Shown: positions 1 to 4,741 of the stretch, piece by piece
Layout of the letters: each line of letters starts with the position of its first letter
How positions within the stretch are numbered: the stretch's first letter is position 1
From: Candidatus Omnitrophota bacterium
GTDB taxonomy: Bacteria > Omnitrophota > Gorgyraeia > Gygaellales > JAHJCI01
Length of the DNA: 7,477 nucleotides
Direction: 5' to 3'
Assembly (NCBI GenBank): GCA_018813085.1
Contig: JAHJCI010000015.1
Span: forward strand, 1-7,477
Position numbers and translations under genes: made by a program
The notes under the pieces: model-generated
Seen by the model: the letters and a program-made list of their open reading frames with translations, nothing else
Told to the model about the DNA's origin: nothing
The model's database searches: none

Positions 1-37
1 AAAAGATTAAAAATTAAAGATAAAAGATAAAAAAGTA
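1..37 (+). other. A-rich leader before lpxA
   Basis: This leader is almost entirely A and T with a few G, and contains short direct repeats of AAAGATA. All three forward frames meet a stop by base 30, so any upstream gene ends by then. No purine-rich Shine-Dalgarno of normal strength precedes the lpxA ATG. An A-rich unstructured leader can still help initiation, but that is inference. Confidence 0.3.
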
Positions 38-814
38 ATGAAGATTCATTCAACGGCAATAGTATCCAAGAAAGCCGAATTAGGCAAGGGCGTTGTAGTC
101 AGGCCTTATGCGATTATCGGCGATGGCGTTAAGATAGGCGTTGCTTCGGTTATCGGGCCGCATTGCGTAATCGAAGGCAATACTACCATAGGCAAGCGTT
201 GCCAGGTATTTAATGCAGCAACCGTAGGAAGCTCGCCGCAGGACCTCAAGTATAAGGGGGAGGATAGTTTTCTGGAAATCGGAGACGATAATATCATCAG
301 GGAATACGTAACCATAAATCCGGGAACCGAAGAAAACAGCAAAACAACAGTGGGTAATAATAATTTGATTATGGCTTATTCTCATATTGCCCATAATTGC
401 GAAATCGGAAATAACTGTATTATTGCCAATGCCGGCACATTAGCAGGCTATGTCAGGCTGGAAGATAGGGTAGTTGTGGGCGGATTGGTCGCTATCCATC
501 AATTCACCAGGGTAGGCACTCTCTCTATAATCGGCGGATGTTCAAAAGTGGTTTCCGATGTACCTCCTTATTCTACTTGCGACGGACATCCGGCAAGGGT
601 TTACGGGCTTAATCTTGTAGGTTTAAGGCGCCAGAAGATTTCAAAGGGATCAATAAAAGAGCTTAGCCACGCTTTTAAGATATTATTTAATTCCGGATTG
701 ACCGTCGGCAGTGCACTCAAAAACTTAAGCGAAGAAAAATATACCTCAGCAGAAATATCTCACCTTATCAATTTTATCAAGGGCTCCAAACGCGGAGTCT
801 GCCGTCACCGATAA
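38..814 (+). CDS. lpxA: Acyl-ACP--UDP-N-acetylglucosamine O-acyltransferase (LpxA)
   Basis: LpxA catalyses the first step of lipid A synthesis, moving a 3-hydroxyacyl chain from acyl carrier protein to the 3-OH of UDP-GlcNAc in the cytoplasm. The 258-residue product has nearly the family's usual length (E. coli 262). Residues 1-190 are left-handed beta-helix hexapeptide repeats rich in [IV]G; the rest is the helical C-terminal domain. Visible signatures are QDLKY (68-72), HIAHNC (116-121) with H119 at the place of catalytic His125 of E. coli, HQF (154-156), GGCS (166-169) and GLRR (195-198). G167 aligns with E. coli Gly173, the acyl-chain ruler, so a long hydroxyacyl donor is likely; this is inference. 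The ATG at 38 gives the usual N-terminus. lpxI begins 1 bp after the stop, indicating one operon. Confidence 0.95.
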   Translation: MKIHSTAIVSKKAELGKGVVVRPYAIIGDGVKIGVASVIGPHCVIEGNTTIGKRCQVFNAATVGSSPQDLKYKGEDSFLEIGDDNIIREYVTINPGTEENSKTTVGNNNLIMAYSHIAHNCEIGNNCIIANAGTLAGYVRLEDRVVVGGLVAIHQFTRVGTLSIIGGCSKVVSDVPPYSTCDGHPARVYGLNLVGLRRQKISKGSIKELSHAFKILFNSGLTVGSALKNLSEEKYTSAEISHLINFIKGSKRGVCRHR

Positions 815-815
815 T

Positions 816-1619
816 ATGCCAAGAATAGGCTTAATCGCAGGAAACCGTAAGTTCCCTTTAATCTTTGCTCAGGAGGCAAAGAGAAAGGGTTATTCTGTAG
901 TTGCGGTTGCAATAAAGGGCGAGACCCATCCGGGATTAGGGCGGCTGGTTGAAAAAATTTATTGGCTGGACTTAGGCGAGTTCTCCAGGCTCTTTGAAGT
1001 ATTCAGTAATGAGAATATCACTGAGGCGGTATTGGCAGGACAGATAAGCCCTTGGCAGTTATTCAGGCCGCAAGTAAAAAATAATCCCGAATTAAAGAGC
1101 CTATTGAATTCTTTGCGGGATAAAAGGGCAGATACGATTTTTAGAGAGATTGCCAGGCGGCTTGAGGCCAAGGGTATAAAACTTCTTGATTCTACATTCT
1201 TGCTTAGCGACTATATGCCTGAGCAGGGTGTTTTGACTAAGCAAAAGCCCGCAGCAGGGAATTTAGCAGACATTAATCTGGGTTTAGAGATTGCTAAAGA
1301 GATTGGCGGCTTAGATATAGGCCAGACAGTCGCAATAAAAAATAAAGCCATAGTAGCAATTGAGGCATTAGAGGGGACTGATAATTTAATCAGGCGAGCC
1401 GGCAGGATTGCGCGGGCAGGGGTAATTATAATTAAAGTGAGCAAGCCAGCGCAGGATATGCGTTTTGATGTTCCGGTGGTAGGGCTGAATACGGTAAAGA
1501 GCCTTCTTAGGGCTAAGGCAGCAGGCCTGGCAATAGAAGCGAATAAAACTTTATTTATAGATAAAGAGCAATCCCTTAAACTTGCTGACAGAAAAGGCAT
1601 ATTTATTACAGCGGTATAA
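816..1619 (+). CDS. lpxI: UDP-2,3-diacylglucosamine pyrophosphatase (LpxI, DUF1009)
   Basis: LpxI hydrolyses UDP-2,3-diacylglucosamine to lipid X and UMP, the fourth step of lipid A synthesis, replacing LpxH in lineages that lack it. The 267-residue product has the family's length and begins with the typical MPRIGLIAGNRKFP. Further family signatures are LAGQISP (73-79), the KQKP..GNLADI region (142-153), EALEGTDNLIRRAG (183-196) and KPAQDMRFDVPVVG (210-223). D214 and D218 lie in the segment holding the catalytic aspartate (Asp225 of Caulobacter LpxI); which one corresponds cannot be settled by eye. The ATG starts 1 bp after the lpxA stop and has no well-placed Shine-Dalgarno, so coupling to lpxA translation is likely. 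Together lpxA and lpxI imply an outer membrane with lipid A. Confidence 0.93.
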   Translation: MPRIGLIAGNRKFPLIFAQEAKRKGYSVVAVAIKGETHPGLGRLVEKIYWLDLGEFSRLFEVFSNENITEAVLAGQISPWQLFRPQVKNNPELKSLLNSLRDKRADTIFREIARRLEAKGIKLLDSTFLLSDYMPEQGVLTKQKPAAGNLADINLGLEIAKEIGGLDIGQTVAIKNKAIVAIEALEGTDNLIRRAGRIARAGVIIIKVSKPAQDMRFDVPVVGLNTVKSLLRAKAAGLAIEANKTLFIDKEQSLKLADRKGIFITAV

Positions 1620-1642
1620 TTATGCCAGGAAAGTAGAATACG

Positions 1643-1680
1643 AATCCCGATTGCCGGTTTTACTCGGGATTATTTTATTT
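1643..1680 (+). terminator. Probable intrinsic terminator of lpxA-lpxI
   Basis: An 8-bp perfect stem, AATCCCGA (1643-1650) with TCGGGATT (1664-1671), encloses a 13-nt loop and is followed by ATTTTATTT. It lies 23 bp past the lpxI stop, the expected place for a terminator. The stem core TCCCGA/TCGGGA also resembles the TCCCGCC/GGCGGGA hairpins just downstream, so it may descend from the same repeat. Confidence 0.55.
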
Positions 1681-1695
1681 AATGCGCCGGTAGCT

Positions 1696-1787
1696 TCCCG
1701 CCACAATCGTTGAACTATAAAGGGCGGGATCCCGCCAGATTTGATTTAAAAAATTGGGCGGGACAATCCCGCAAAAAACATGCGGGA
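1696..1787. repeat. Tandem TCCCGCC/GGCGGGA hairpins
   Basis: Two back-to-back units of exactly 34 bp (1696-1729, 1730-1763) each read TCCCGCC, 20 unrelated bases, GGCGGGA. Their junction makes the perfect 14-bp palindrome GGCGGGATCCCGCC (1723-1736). A third, shorter hairpin follows: TCCCGC (1767-1772), 9 bases, GCGGGA (1782-1787). Arms are identical between units while loops differ. No open frame of note runs through them. Similar arms recur at 2508-2526 and 7177-7206, so this is a dispersed family. On the minus strand the hairpin 1758-1772 is followed by a T run at 1749-1755 and could act as a terminator. Confidence 0.75.
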
Positions 1788-1791
1788 CTCC

Positions 1792-1822
1792 AAAGACCGA
1801 CATTTAAATATAGGGTCTTTTT
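1792..1822 (+). terminator. Possible terminator before the tRNA-Arg region
   Basis: AAAGACC (1792-1798) and GGTCTTT (1814-1820) form a 7-bp stem around a 15-nt AT-rich loop, and the T run continues to 1822. The stem is AT-rich at its base and the loop is long, so the call is tentative. Confidence 0.35.
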
Positions 1823-1866
1823 CGTTGGTTAAAGGTAGTTGAGCTAAGGATTCAAAAAAATAAATT

Positions 1867-1920
1867 GCGCCTGTAGCTCAATTTCCGCCGAAGGCGGACC
1901 AGCCTACGGCTGGGGATAGA
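1867..1920 (+). pseudogene. tRNA-Arg-like 5' half, interrupted in the D-loop
   Basis: GCGCCTG (1867-1873), TA, GCTC (1876-1879) and AATT (1880-1883) match the acceptor strand, positions 8-9, D-stem and D-loop start of the intact tRNA-Arg at 2166. The next 30 bases are two small hairpins (1884-1913). The D-loop sequence GGATAGA then resumes, after which similarity ends: the second D-stem strand and the anticodon arm are missing. The acceptor strand pairs perfectly with CAGGCGC at 2319-2325, so this half and the 3' half at 2292-2326 probably come from one gene now split apart. It cannot encode a working tRNA as it stands. Confidence 0.65.
1884..1913. repeat. Twin 15-bp mini-hairpins in a tRNA D-loop
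   Basis: Two perfect hairpins sit side by side: TCCGCC-GAA-GGCGGA (1884-1898) and CCAGCC-TAC-GGCTGG (1899-1913). Each has a 6-bp stem and a 3-nt loop closed by C-G. They are also enclosed by CTGTAGCT (1871-1878) and AGCTACAG (1929-1936), giving a potential three-way junction. The first is exactly what deletion between the two CGAAG repeats of a 50-bp palindromic element would leave. Confidence 0.7.
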
Positions 1921-1978
1921 AAGGTATAAGCTACAGTTGAGAAATAAAATTTGCGCCCATAGCTCAATTGGATAGAGC

Positions 1979-2028
1979 GTCCGCCTTCGCCATTCTATAA
2001 TTTAGGCTATGGTAAGGCTTCGGCGGAC
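1979..2028 (-). mobile_element. 50-bp palindromic element, copy X (reverse)
   Basis: Terminal arms GTCCGCC (1979-1985) and GGCGGAC (2022-2028) bound a 50-bp unit in the reverse orientation. Its reverse complement aligns ungapped with the copy at 4666-4715 at 38 of 50 positions and with 4501-4550 at 33 of 50, sharing GAAGCCTTACC. The copy lies inside a tRNA-Arg gene, at the end of the D-stem. It has no coding capacity, so any mobility would need proteins supplied from elsewhere. Confidence 0.75.
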
Positions 2029-2029
2029 T

Positions 2030-2079
2030 GTCCTACGAAGCTCTAACATCTTATATAATTTTAATGAGCGAAGGAGGAC
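2030..2079 (+). mobile_element. 50-bp palindromic element, copy Y
   Basis: Arms GTCCTACGAAGCTC (2030-2043) and GAGCGAAGGAGGAC (2066-2079) pair except at A opposite G and at GAA opposite GAA. The unit is 50 bp, has an AT-rich loop, and lies 1 bp after copy X in the opposite orientation. It matches copy X at 32 of 50 positions, mostly in the arms. Confidence 0.7.
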
Positions 2080-2165
2080 GCTAGCCTTCGGAGTTCCTCG
2101 ATTTCTTGAAGAGTCCGTCCTGAGTCCATAGAGTTATTGAATTATTTGGTTTAGAAGTTAATTAT

Positions 2166-2239
2166 GCGCCCATAGCTCAATTGGATAGAGCGCCAGTCTT
2201 CGGAACTGGATGTTGCAGGTTCAACTCCTGCTGGGCGCA
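2166..2239 (+). tRNA. tRNA-Arg (anticodon UCG)
   Basis: The 74-base cloverleaf is complete. The acceptor stem is GCGCCCA/TGGGCGC (7 bp) and the D-arm is GCTC..GAGC with loop AATTGGATA. The anticodon stem is CCAGT/ACTGG with loop CTTCGGA, giving anticodon TCG (2200-2202), which reads CGA and, by wobble, other CGN codons. The T-stem is GCAGG/CCTGC with loop TTCAACT, and the discriminator is A. CCA is not encoded. It lies between two disrupted tRNA-Arg-like genes and is the only intact Arg tRNA here. No convincing promoter directly precedes it. Confidence 0.95.
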
Positions 2240-2262
2240 TTAGAATGTATTTATCTCGGGAT

Positions 2263-2291
2263 TCCGCCTGGAATGCAAGGCGAAGGGCGGA
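2263..2291. repeat. Shortened palindromic element before a tRNA 3' half
   Basis: TCCGCC (2263-2268) and GGCGGA (2286-2291) bound 29 bp, with GGCGAAG just inside the right arm, matching the 50-bp element's 3' arm apart from one extra G. It ends where the tRNA 3' half begins, as if the element had replaced that tRNA's anticodon arm. Confidence 0.55.
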
Positions 2292-2326
2292 GCTAGGCGT
2301 TGCGGGTTCGAGTCCTGCCAGGCGCG
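2292..2326 (+). pseudogene. tRNA-Arg-like 3' half
   Basis: After the element at 2263-2291 comes a variable-loop-like stretch, then T-stem GCGGG (2302-2306), loop TTCGAGT (2307-2313), CCTGC (2314-2318), acceptor strand CAGGCGC (2319-2325) and discriminator G. This is a textbook tRNA 3' end without any 5' half next to it. The acceptor strand does not match the intact tRNA-Arg (TGGGCGC) but pairs at all 7 positions with the 5' half at 1867-1873, about 450 bp upstream. A T-rich run (TTTTATTTTATT, from 2327) follows and could end transcription. Confidence 0.7.
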
Positions 2327-2368
2327 TTTTATTTTATTGCAGGGAAGAACCCATTATAGCTTGTGCGG

Positions 2369-2396
2369 TTGACAAAATTCAGATTTAAGATAGAAT
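2369..2396 (+). promoter_or_regulatory. Sigma70-type promoter for tRNA-Lys
   Basis: A perfect -35 box TTGACA (2369-2374) is followed after 16 bp by TAGAAT (2391-2396), one base from consensus. The tRNA-Lys begins 37 bp after the -10 box, a normal leader. With no strong terminator behind the tRNA, this promoter may also serve archease, rtcB and serS. Confidence 0.65.
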
Positions 2397-2432
2397 TATA
2401 AGAAGTTATAAGAAAAATAAAAAAGTAAGTCC

Positions 2433-2505
2433 GGGCCACTAGCTCAATCGGCAGAGCAGGACACTCTTAATGTCAAGGTTGAAGGTTCGATTCCTTCGTG
2501 GCCCA
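2433..2505 (+). tRNA. tRNA-Lys (anticodon CUU)
   Basis: The 73-base cloverleaf has acceptor stem GGGCCAC/GTGGCCC, D-arm GCTC..GAGC, and anticodon loop CTCTTAA with anticodon CTT (2466-2468), which reads AAG. The T-stem is GAAGG/CCTTC with loop TTCGATT, and the discriminator is A. The outermost anticodon-stem pair is a G-A mismatch, leaving four firm pairs. CCA is not encoded. It lies 70 bp upstream of archease and has a promoter of its own. Confidence 0.95.
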
Positions 2506-2507
2506 TA

Positions 2508-2526
2508 ATCCTGCCAACGGCGGGAT
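2508..2526. repeat. Short hairpin after tRNA-Lys
   Basis: ATCCTGCC (2508-2515), loop AAC and GGCGGGAT (2519-2526) make an 8-bp stem with one T-G wobble. A short ATTT follows, too weak for a confident terminator. The arms resemble the TCCCGCC/GGCGGGA family at 1696-1787. It could modulate read-through from tRNA-Lys into archease or help release the tRNA 3' end. Confidence 0.45.
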
Positions 2527-2575
2527 ATTTCCGGTGACTCTTGCTTGATAAAGATTACGAAGGGAGAAATAATCT

Positions 2576-3010
2576 ATGAAGACTTACGAGATAATAGACC
2601 ATACTGCTGACTTAGGCATAAAGGTTTACGGCAGAGATTTAGAAGAGCTTTTTATAAATTCCGCTGATGCTATGTTTGAGGTTATCCTGGGGAAGCAGAA
2701 GCCGGGAGCTTTATTCGAAAAAAAAGAATTCAAGAAATTCCTATTACATAAAAACGCTCAAAGCATCGAGGATGTATTTATCGCCTGGATGGGAGAGTTA
2801 TTATACCTGTTTTATACAGAAGGCCTGATTATGAAAAAGGCAGATATCCAGAGGCTGGATTCCGAAGCTATCCTGGCTGATGTGAGCGGCCCTATCTTTA
2901 ATCCCGAATCTTATCAAATCAAAACTGAAATCAAGGCGGTTACCTACCACGAGCTAGAGGTGCAAAAAACCGACAAGGGTTATCAGGCGCAGATAATTTT
3001 TGATATTTAA
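2576..3010 (+). CDS. Archease, RtcB cofactor
   Basis: Archease activates the RNA ligase RtcB by promoting its guanylylation, giving multiple turnover. The 144-residue product matches the family's length. It starts with the hallmark DHTADLGI (8-15), followed by LEELF.NSADAMF (22-34), the FIAWMGELLYLFYTEG helix (68-83), the KAVTYHELEV strand (119-128) and a terminal IIFDI (140-144), whose aspartate is part of the conserved acidic metal site. The ATG at 2576 has a strong Shine-Dalgarno, AGGGAG (2561-2566), nine bases upstream. rtcB begins 24 bp after the stop, the classic archease-rtcB pairing, so function can be assigned from both sequence and context. Confidence 0.95.
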   Translation: MKTYEIIDHTADLGIKVYGRDLEELFINSADAMFEVILGKQKPGALFEKKEFKKFLLHKNAQSIEDVFIAWMGELLYLFYTEGLIMKKADIQRLDSEAILADVSGPIFNPESYQIKTEIKAVTYHELEVQKTDKGYQAQIIFDI

Positions 3011-3034
3011 TGCGGAATAACTTTCTCGAATGAT

Positions 3035-4495
3035 ATGGTAGGTAGCTTGCAGGTTAAATTAGAAAAGATTGACAACTGGCGCTGGCGTATCCCCAGGTCT
3101 TATAAACCGGGAATGCGGGTAGACGGCCTGATTTATTCCGACGAGAAATTACTTAAGGACCTTTATCAGGATAAAGCCGCTGAGCAGGTAGCTAATGTTG
3201 CATTCCTGCCCGGCATTGTGCAGTATTCCCTGGCGATGCCGGATATCCATTGGGGATACGGCTTTCCGATCGGAGGCGTAGCTGCTACTGATATTGAGGC
3301 AGGCGGTGTAGTTTCGCCCGGAGGAGTAGGGTTTGACATAAACTGCGGGGTACGGCTTTTAAAAACCGAATTCCAGCAGGAAGAAATACAGGATAAGATC
3401 AAGCAATTAGTTTATGCGCTTTTTTCTGATATTCCTTCCGGATTGGGAGTGGGCGGAGATATTAAAGTGAGCCGGAAGCAGGAAGAAAAGATTCTGCTAA
3501 AAGGCGCAGCCTGGGCGGTTGAGCAGGGATACGGGATCCGGGAAGATTTAGAGTGTACCGAAGATAACGGAGCAATCGCAGGCGCAGACCCTAACTCGGT
3601 ATCGGAAAGGGCATACGAGAGGGGTAAAACGCAGTCAGGCACTCTTGGCTCCGGTAATCATTTCCTGGAAATCCAGGCTATTGACCAGCTTTACGACCGC
3701 CAGATATGCGATTTTTTGGGCTTAAGGCTTGGCCAGGTAACAATAATGATTCATTCGGGTTCGCGTGGCCTGGGTTATCAGGTCTGCGATGATAATTTAA
3801 AGACCATGCTGCGCTGCTTGAGTAAATACAATATAAATGTCCCTGACCGGCAGCTTGCCTGTGCGCCTGTTAATTCCTCCGAAGGCAGGCAATACCTTGC
3901 GGCAATGCGCTGCGCAGCGAATTATGCCTGGGCAAACCGGCAGTGTTTAATGCATCTTACGCGTAAGACTTTTGAGAGGATATTCAATAGCAGCTGGCAG
4001 AAAATGGGAATGCATTTGATTTATGATGTCGCCCATAACATCGCCAAGATTGAAAAACATACTGTTGAAGGGAAAGAGAAAAAGCTTTGCGTGCACCGTA
4101 AGGGTGCGACCCGTGCTTTTGCTCCGGGCGATCCGTCTTTACCGGATAGATATAAAAATATAGGCCAGCCGGTAATTATTCCGGGAGATATGGGAAGGAA
4201 TTCATATCTTTTGGTAGGAACACAAAAAGCAATGCAGGAGACATTCGGTTCGACCTGCCACGGCGCCGGCAGGGTAAAATCCCGCTCAGCCGCTTTAAGG
4301 ACCATAGATGCAAACAAGCTTATCAAAGAGCTGGAAGCAAAAAATATAGTTGTCAAGGCATCCGGAAGAGGGACTATTGTAGAGGAGGCCCCGGAAGCCT
4401 ATAAAGACGTAAATGATGTTGTTAAGGTAGTTGCGGGTGCCGGCATTTCCAAGCGCGTATGCCGGATGAAGCCTTTGGGCGTAATAAAAGGTTGA
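3035..4495 (+). CDS. rtcB: tRNA-splicing ligase RtcB (3'-phosphate/5'-OH RNA ligase)
   Basis: RtcB joins RNA 2',3'-cyclic phosphate or 3'-phosphate ends to 5'-OH ends using GTP and manganese, in tRNA ligation or RNA repair. The 486-residue product covers the full family length. Metal and catalytic residues by alignment with P. horikoshii RtcB are D101 and C104 (GFDINCG), N208 and H209 (GSGNHF), H240 (IHSGSRG), H334 (YDVAHN) and the guanylylated H409 (STCHGAGR). The C-terminal PLGVIKG carries K485, matching the GMP-contacting Lys480. There is no intein. Many homologues start near KLEKID, so a TTG at 3047 is an alternative to the ATG at 3035; neither has a strong Shine-Dalgarno. The last codons are copied three more times downstream. 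Confidence 0.96.
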   Translation: MVGSLQVKLEKIDNWRWRIPRSYKPGMRVDGLIYSDEKLLKDLYQDKAAEQVANVAFLPGIVQYSLAMPDIHWGYGFPIGGVAATDIEAGGVVSPGGVGFDINCGVRLLKTEFQQEEIQDKIKQLVYALFSDIPSGLGVGGDIKVSRKQEEKILLKGAAWAVEQGYGIREDLECTEDNGAIAGADPNSVSERAYERGKTQSGTLGSGNHFLEIQAIDQLYDRQICDFLGLRLGQVTIMIHSGSRGLGYQVCDDNLKTMLRCLSKYNINVPDRQLACAPVNSSEGRQYLAAMRCAANYAWANRQCLMHLTRKTFERIFNSSWQKMGMHLIYDVAHNIAKIEKHTVEGKEKKLCVHRKGATRAFAPGDPSLPDRYKNIGQPVIIPGDMGRNSYLLVGTQKAMQETFGSTCHGAGRVKSRSAALRTIDANKLIKELEAKNIVVKASGRGTIVEEAPEAYKDVNDVVKVVAGAGISKRVCRMKPLGVIKG

Positions 4496-4500
4496 GCGAA

Positions 4501-4550
4501 ATCCTTCGAAGCCTTACCATCGTTTCTTCGCTTGAATGACGTAGGGGGAT
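4501..4550 (+). mobile_element. 50-bp palindromic element, copy Z1
   Basis: The unit runs from ATCCTTCGAAGCC to GACGTAGGGGGAT, exactly 50 bp, starting 5 bp past the rtcB stop. Its 5' half shares GAAGCCTTACCAT with copy X in the tRNA gene. The 3' arm has drifted and keeps pairing mainly at ATCC/GGAT with wobbles. Its end overlaps the first type-b tail repeat by two bases. Confidence 0.65.
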
Positions 4551-4583
4551 GCGACCGCTTGGTGTAATTAAGGGATAAGGGAG

Positions 4584-4633
4584 TCCGCCGAAGCAGGAAT
4601 CAAAACAGAGTAAATAAAAAGTGCGAAGGCGGA
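4584..4633 (+). mobile_element. 50-bp palindromic element, copy W
   Basis: TCCGCCGAAGC (4584-4594) and GCGAAGGCGGA (4623-4633) form the arms, with the GAA/GAA mismatch and an AT-rich loop. The element ends exactly where the second type-a rtcB tail repeat starts (4634), so its edge defines the duplication border. It belongs to the family by its arms; its loop is unrelated to the others. Confidence 0.7.
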
Positions 4634-4665
4634 AAGCCTTTGGGCGTAATAAAAGGTTGAGCGAA

Positions 4666-4715
4666 ATCCTTCGAAGCCTTACCGTAGATTGATTTATTGA
4701 AAGGCGAAGGAGGAT
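4666..4715 (+). mobile_element. 50-bp palindromic element, copy Z2
   Basis: The unit runs from ATCCTTCGAAGCC to GGCGAAGGAGGAT, 50 bp. It is the best-preserved partner of copy X: 38 of 50 positions agree without gaps once X is reverse-complemented. The stem has seven pairs including one T-G, a GAA/GAA internal loop, then GCC/GGC and further pairs. It lies between the second type-a and second type-b rtcB tails. Confidence 0.75.
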
Positions 4716-4741
4716 GCGACCGCTTGGTGTAATTAAGGGAT

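Larger units (their letters stand above)
1953..2096 (+). pseudogene. Second tRNA-Arg(UCG) copy, broken by two elements
   Basis: Bases 1953-1979 are identical over 27 bp to the start of the intact tRNA-Arg (2166-2192), from acceptor strand to the end of the D-stem. Two palindromic elements (1979-2028 and 2030-2079) follow. After them GCTAGCCTTCGGAGT (2080-2094) resembles tRNA bases 2192-2206 at 11 of 15 positions, all differences being transitions, and would be the anticodon arm with loop CTTCGGA. Beyond that no T-arm or acceptor strand is recognisable. The 5' part is certain; the anticodon-arm remnant is plausible but short. Confidence 0.6.

Noticed and set aside
1696..1787. CRISPR array
   Set aside because: The tandem hairpins have short 7-bp arms, two to three units and no constant long repeat with unique spacers, and no cas gene is nearby.
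1867..2326. A functional split or intron-bearing tRNA
   Set aside because: No sequence between the halves can supply the second D-stem strand and a matching anticodon arm with U33, so the halves are treated as pseudogene pieces.
3166..4356. Long minus-strand frames opposite rtcB
   Set aside because: They lie entirely within rtcB, whose active-site residues are complete, and show no family signatures.
4549..4578. A 9-codon gene (MRPLGVIKG) in the rtcB-serS spacer
   Set aside because: It is the copied tail of rtcB. The purine run touches the ATG with no spacing, and the peptide has no independent identity.
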